DNA of 64,000 nucleotides from Micromonospora sp. C31 (GTDB lineage Bacteria; Actinomycetota; Actinomycetes; Mycobacteriales; Micromonosporaceae). The notes under the pieces are model-generated. The model saw nothing but the letters and a program-made list of their open reading frames with translations, had not been told where the DNA came from and searched no databases. Positions 63,983 through 64,000 of the stretch are shown here, piece by piece. A program made the translations under genes and the position numbers. Every line of letters begins with the position of its first letter. The stretch's first letter is position 1. The DNA lies in contig NZ_JAGPXN010000001.1 in assembly GCF_018070575.1 (NCBI RefSeq), positions 372,001 through 436,000 of the forward strand, given 5' to 3'.

Positions 63983-64000
63983 GGCGCACCGGCGGAGGCG

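Overview
The window is very GC-rich, has short gaps and many GTGA/ATGA stop-start overlaps, uses GTG and TTG starts freely, and carries actinobacterial hallmark genes: mycothiol deacetylase mshB, the AdnAB helicase-nuclease pair, a seven-iron ferredoxin next to dapC, an Sdh1-type succinate dehydrogenase and an ECF42 sigma factor with a DGPF partner. Several small repeat families here look, from memory, like ones scattered through Micromonospora and relatives. I infer a chromosomal segment of a Micromonosporaceae actinomycete.

Layout. Positions 1-14.3 kb lie on the minus strand: the end of a NudC-like hydrolase, a catalytic plus non-catalytic M16 peptidase pair, a DEAD-box helicase with a cold-shock gene upstream, adnA-adnB, and two LOG-family phosphoribohydrolases. 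From 14.5 to 31 kb comes lysine/peptidoglycan and thiol metabolism: dapE and dapD (divergent), dapC with a ferredoxin, tyrA, mshB, plus a large secreted subtilase, an acetyltransferase, an 11-helix membrane protein with a lipase-like motif, a small kinase and a SIMPL protein. From 31 to 39.3 kb are an S9 peptidase and a five-gene peptide ABC importer, which fits import and use of peptides. From 40.3 to 44.2 kb is the sdhCAB operon. From 44.2 to 53.3 kb is a mosaic of small regulators and hypothetical genes: MutT, PH domain, ArsR/AHSA1, ECF42/YCII, GntR, SUFU, YnfA, a frameshifted lipoprotein and a secreted four-cysteine protein. Next is a gene-free patch (53.25-53.92 kb) with a decayed transposase and nested inverted repeats. 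The last part holds ychF, peptidase E, MarR with a DMT exporter, an Ada-AlkA/Ogt alkylation-repair operon and a heterodimeric ABC exporter.

Most unusual signal. A roughly 60-bp cassette sits immediately before start codons at three places (1801-1922, twice in tandem; 15931-16025; 38091-38150). At the first locus each copy is a complete 20-codon ORF whose GTG overlaps the upstream TGA and whose own TGA overlaps the next GTG, with a Shine-Dalgarno sequence near its end. This looks like a portable translation hand-off module that can duplicate in steps of 59 bp. Other noteworthy items are a palindrome shared by two promoters (14475 and 20418), a palindromic repeat inserted in frame in alkA, a non-standard CTG start for dapC, repeat-rich linkers in AdnA, and a long C-terminal extension on SdhB.
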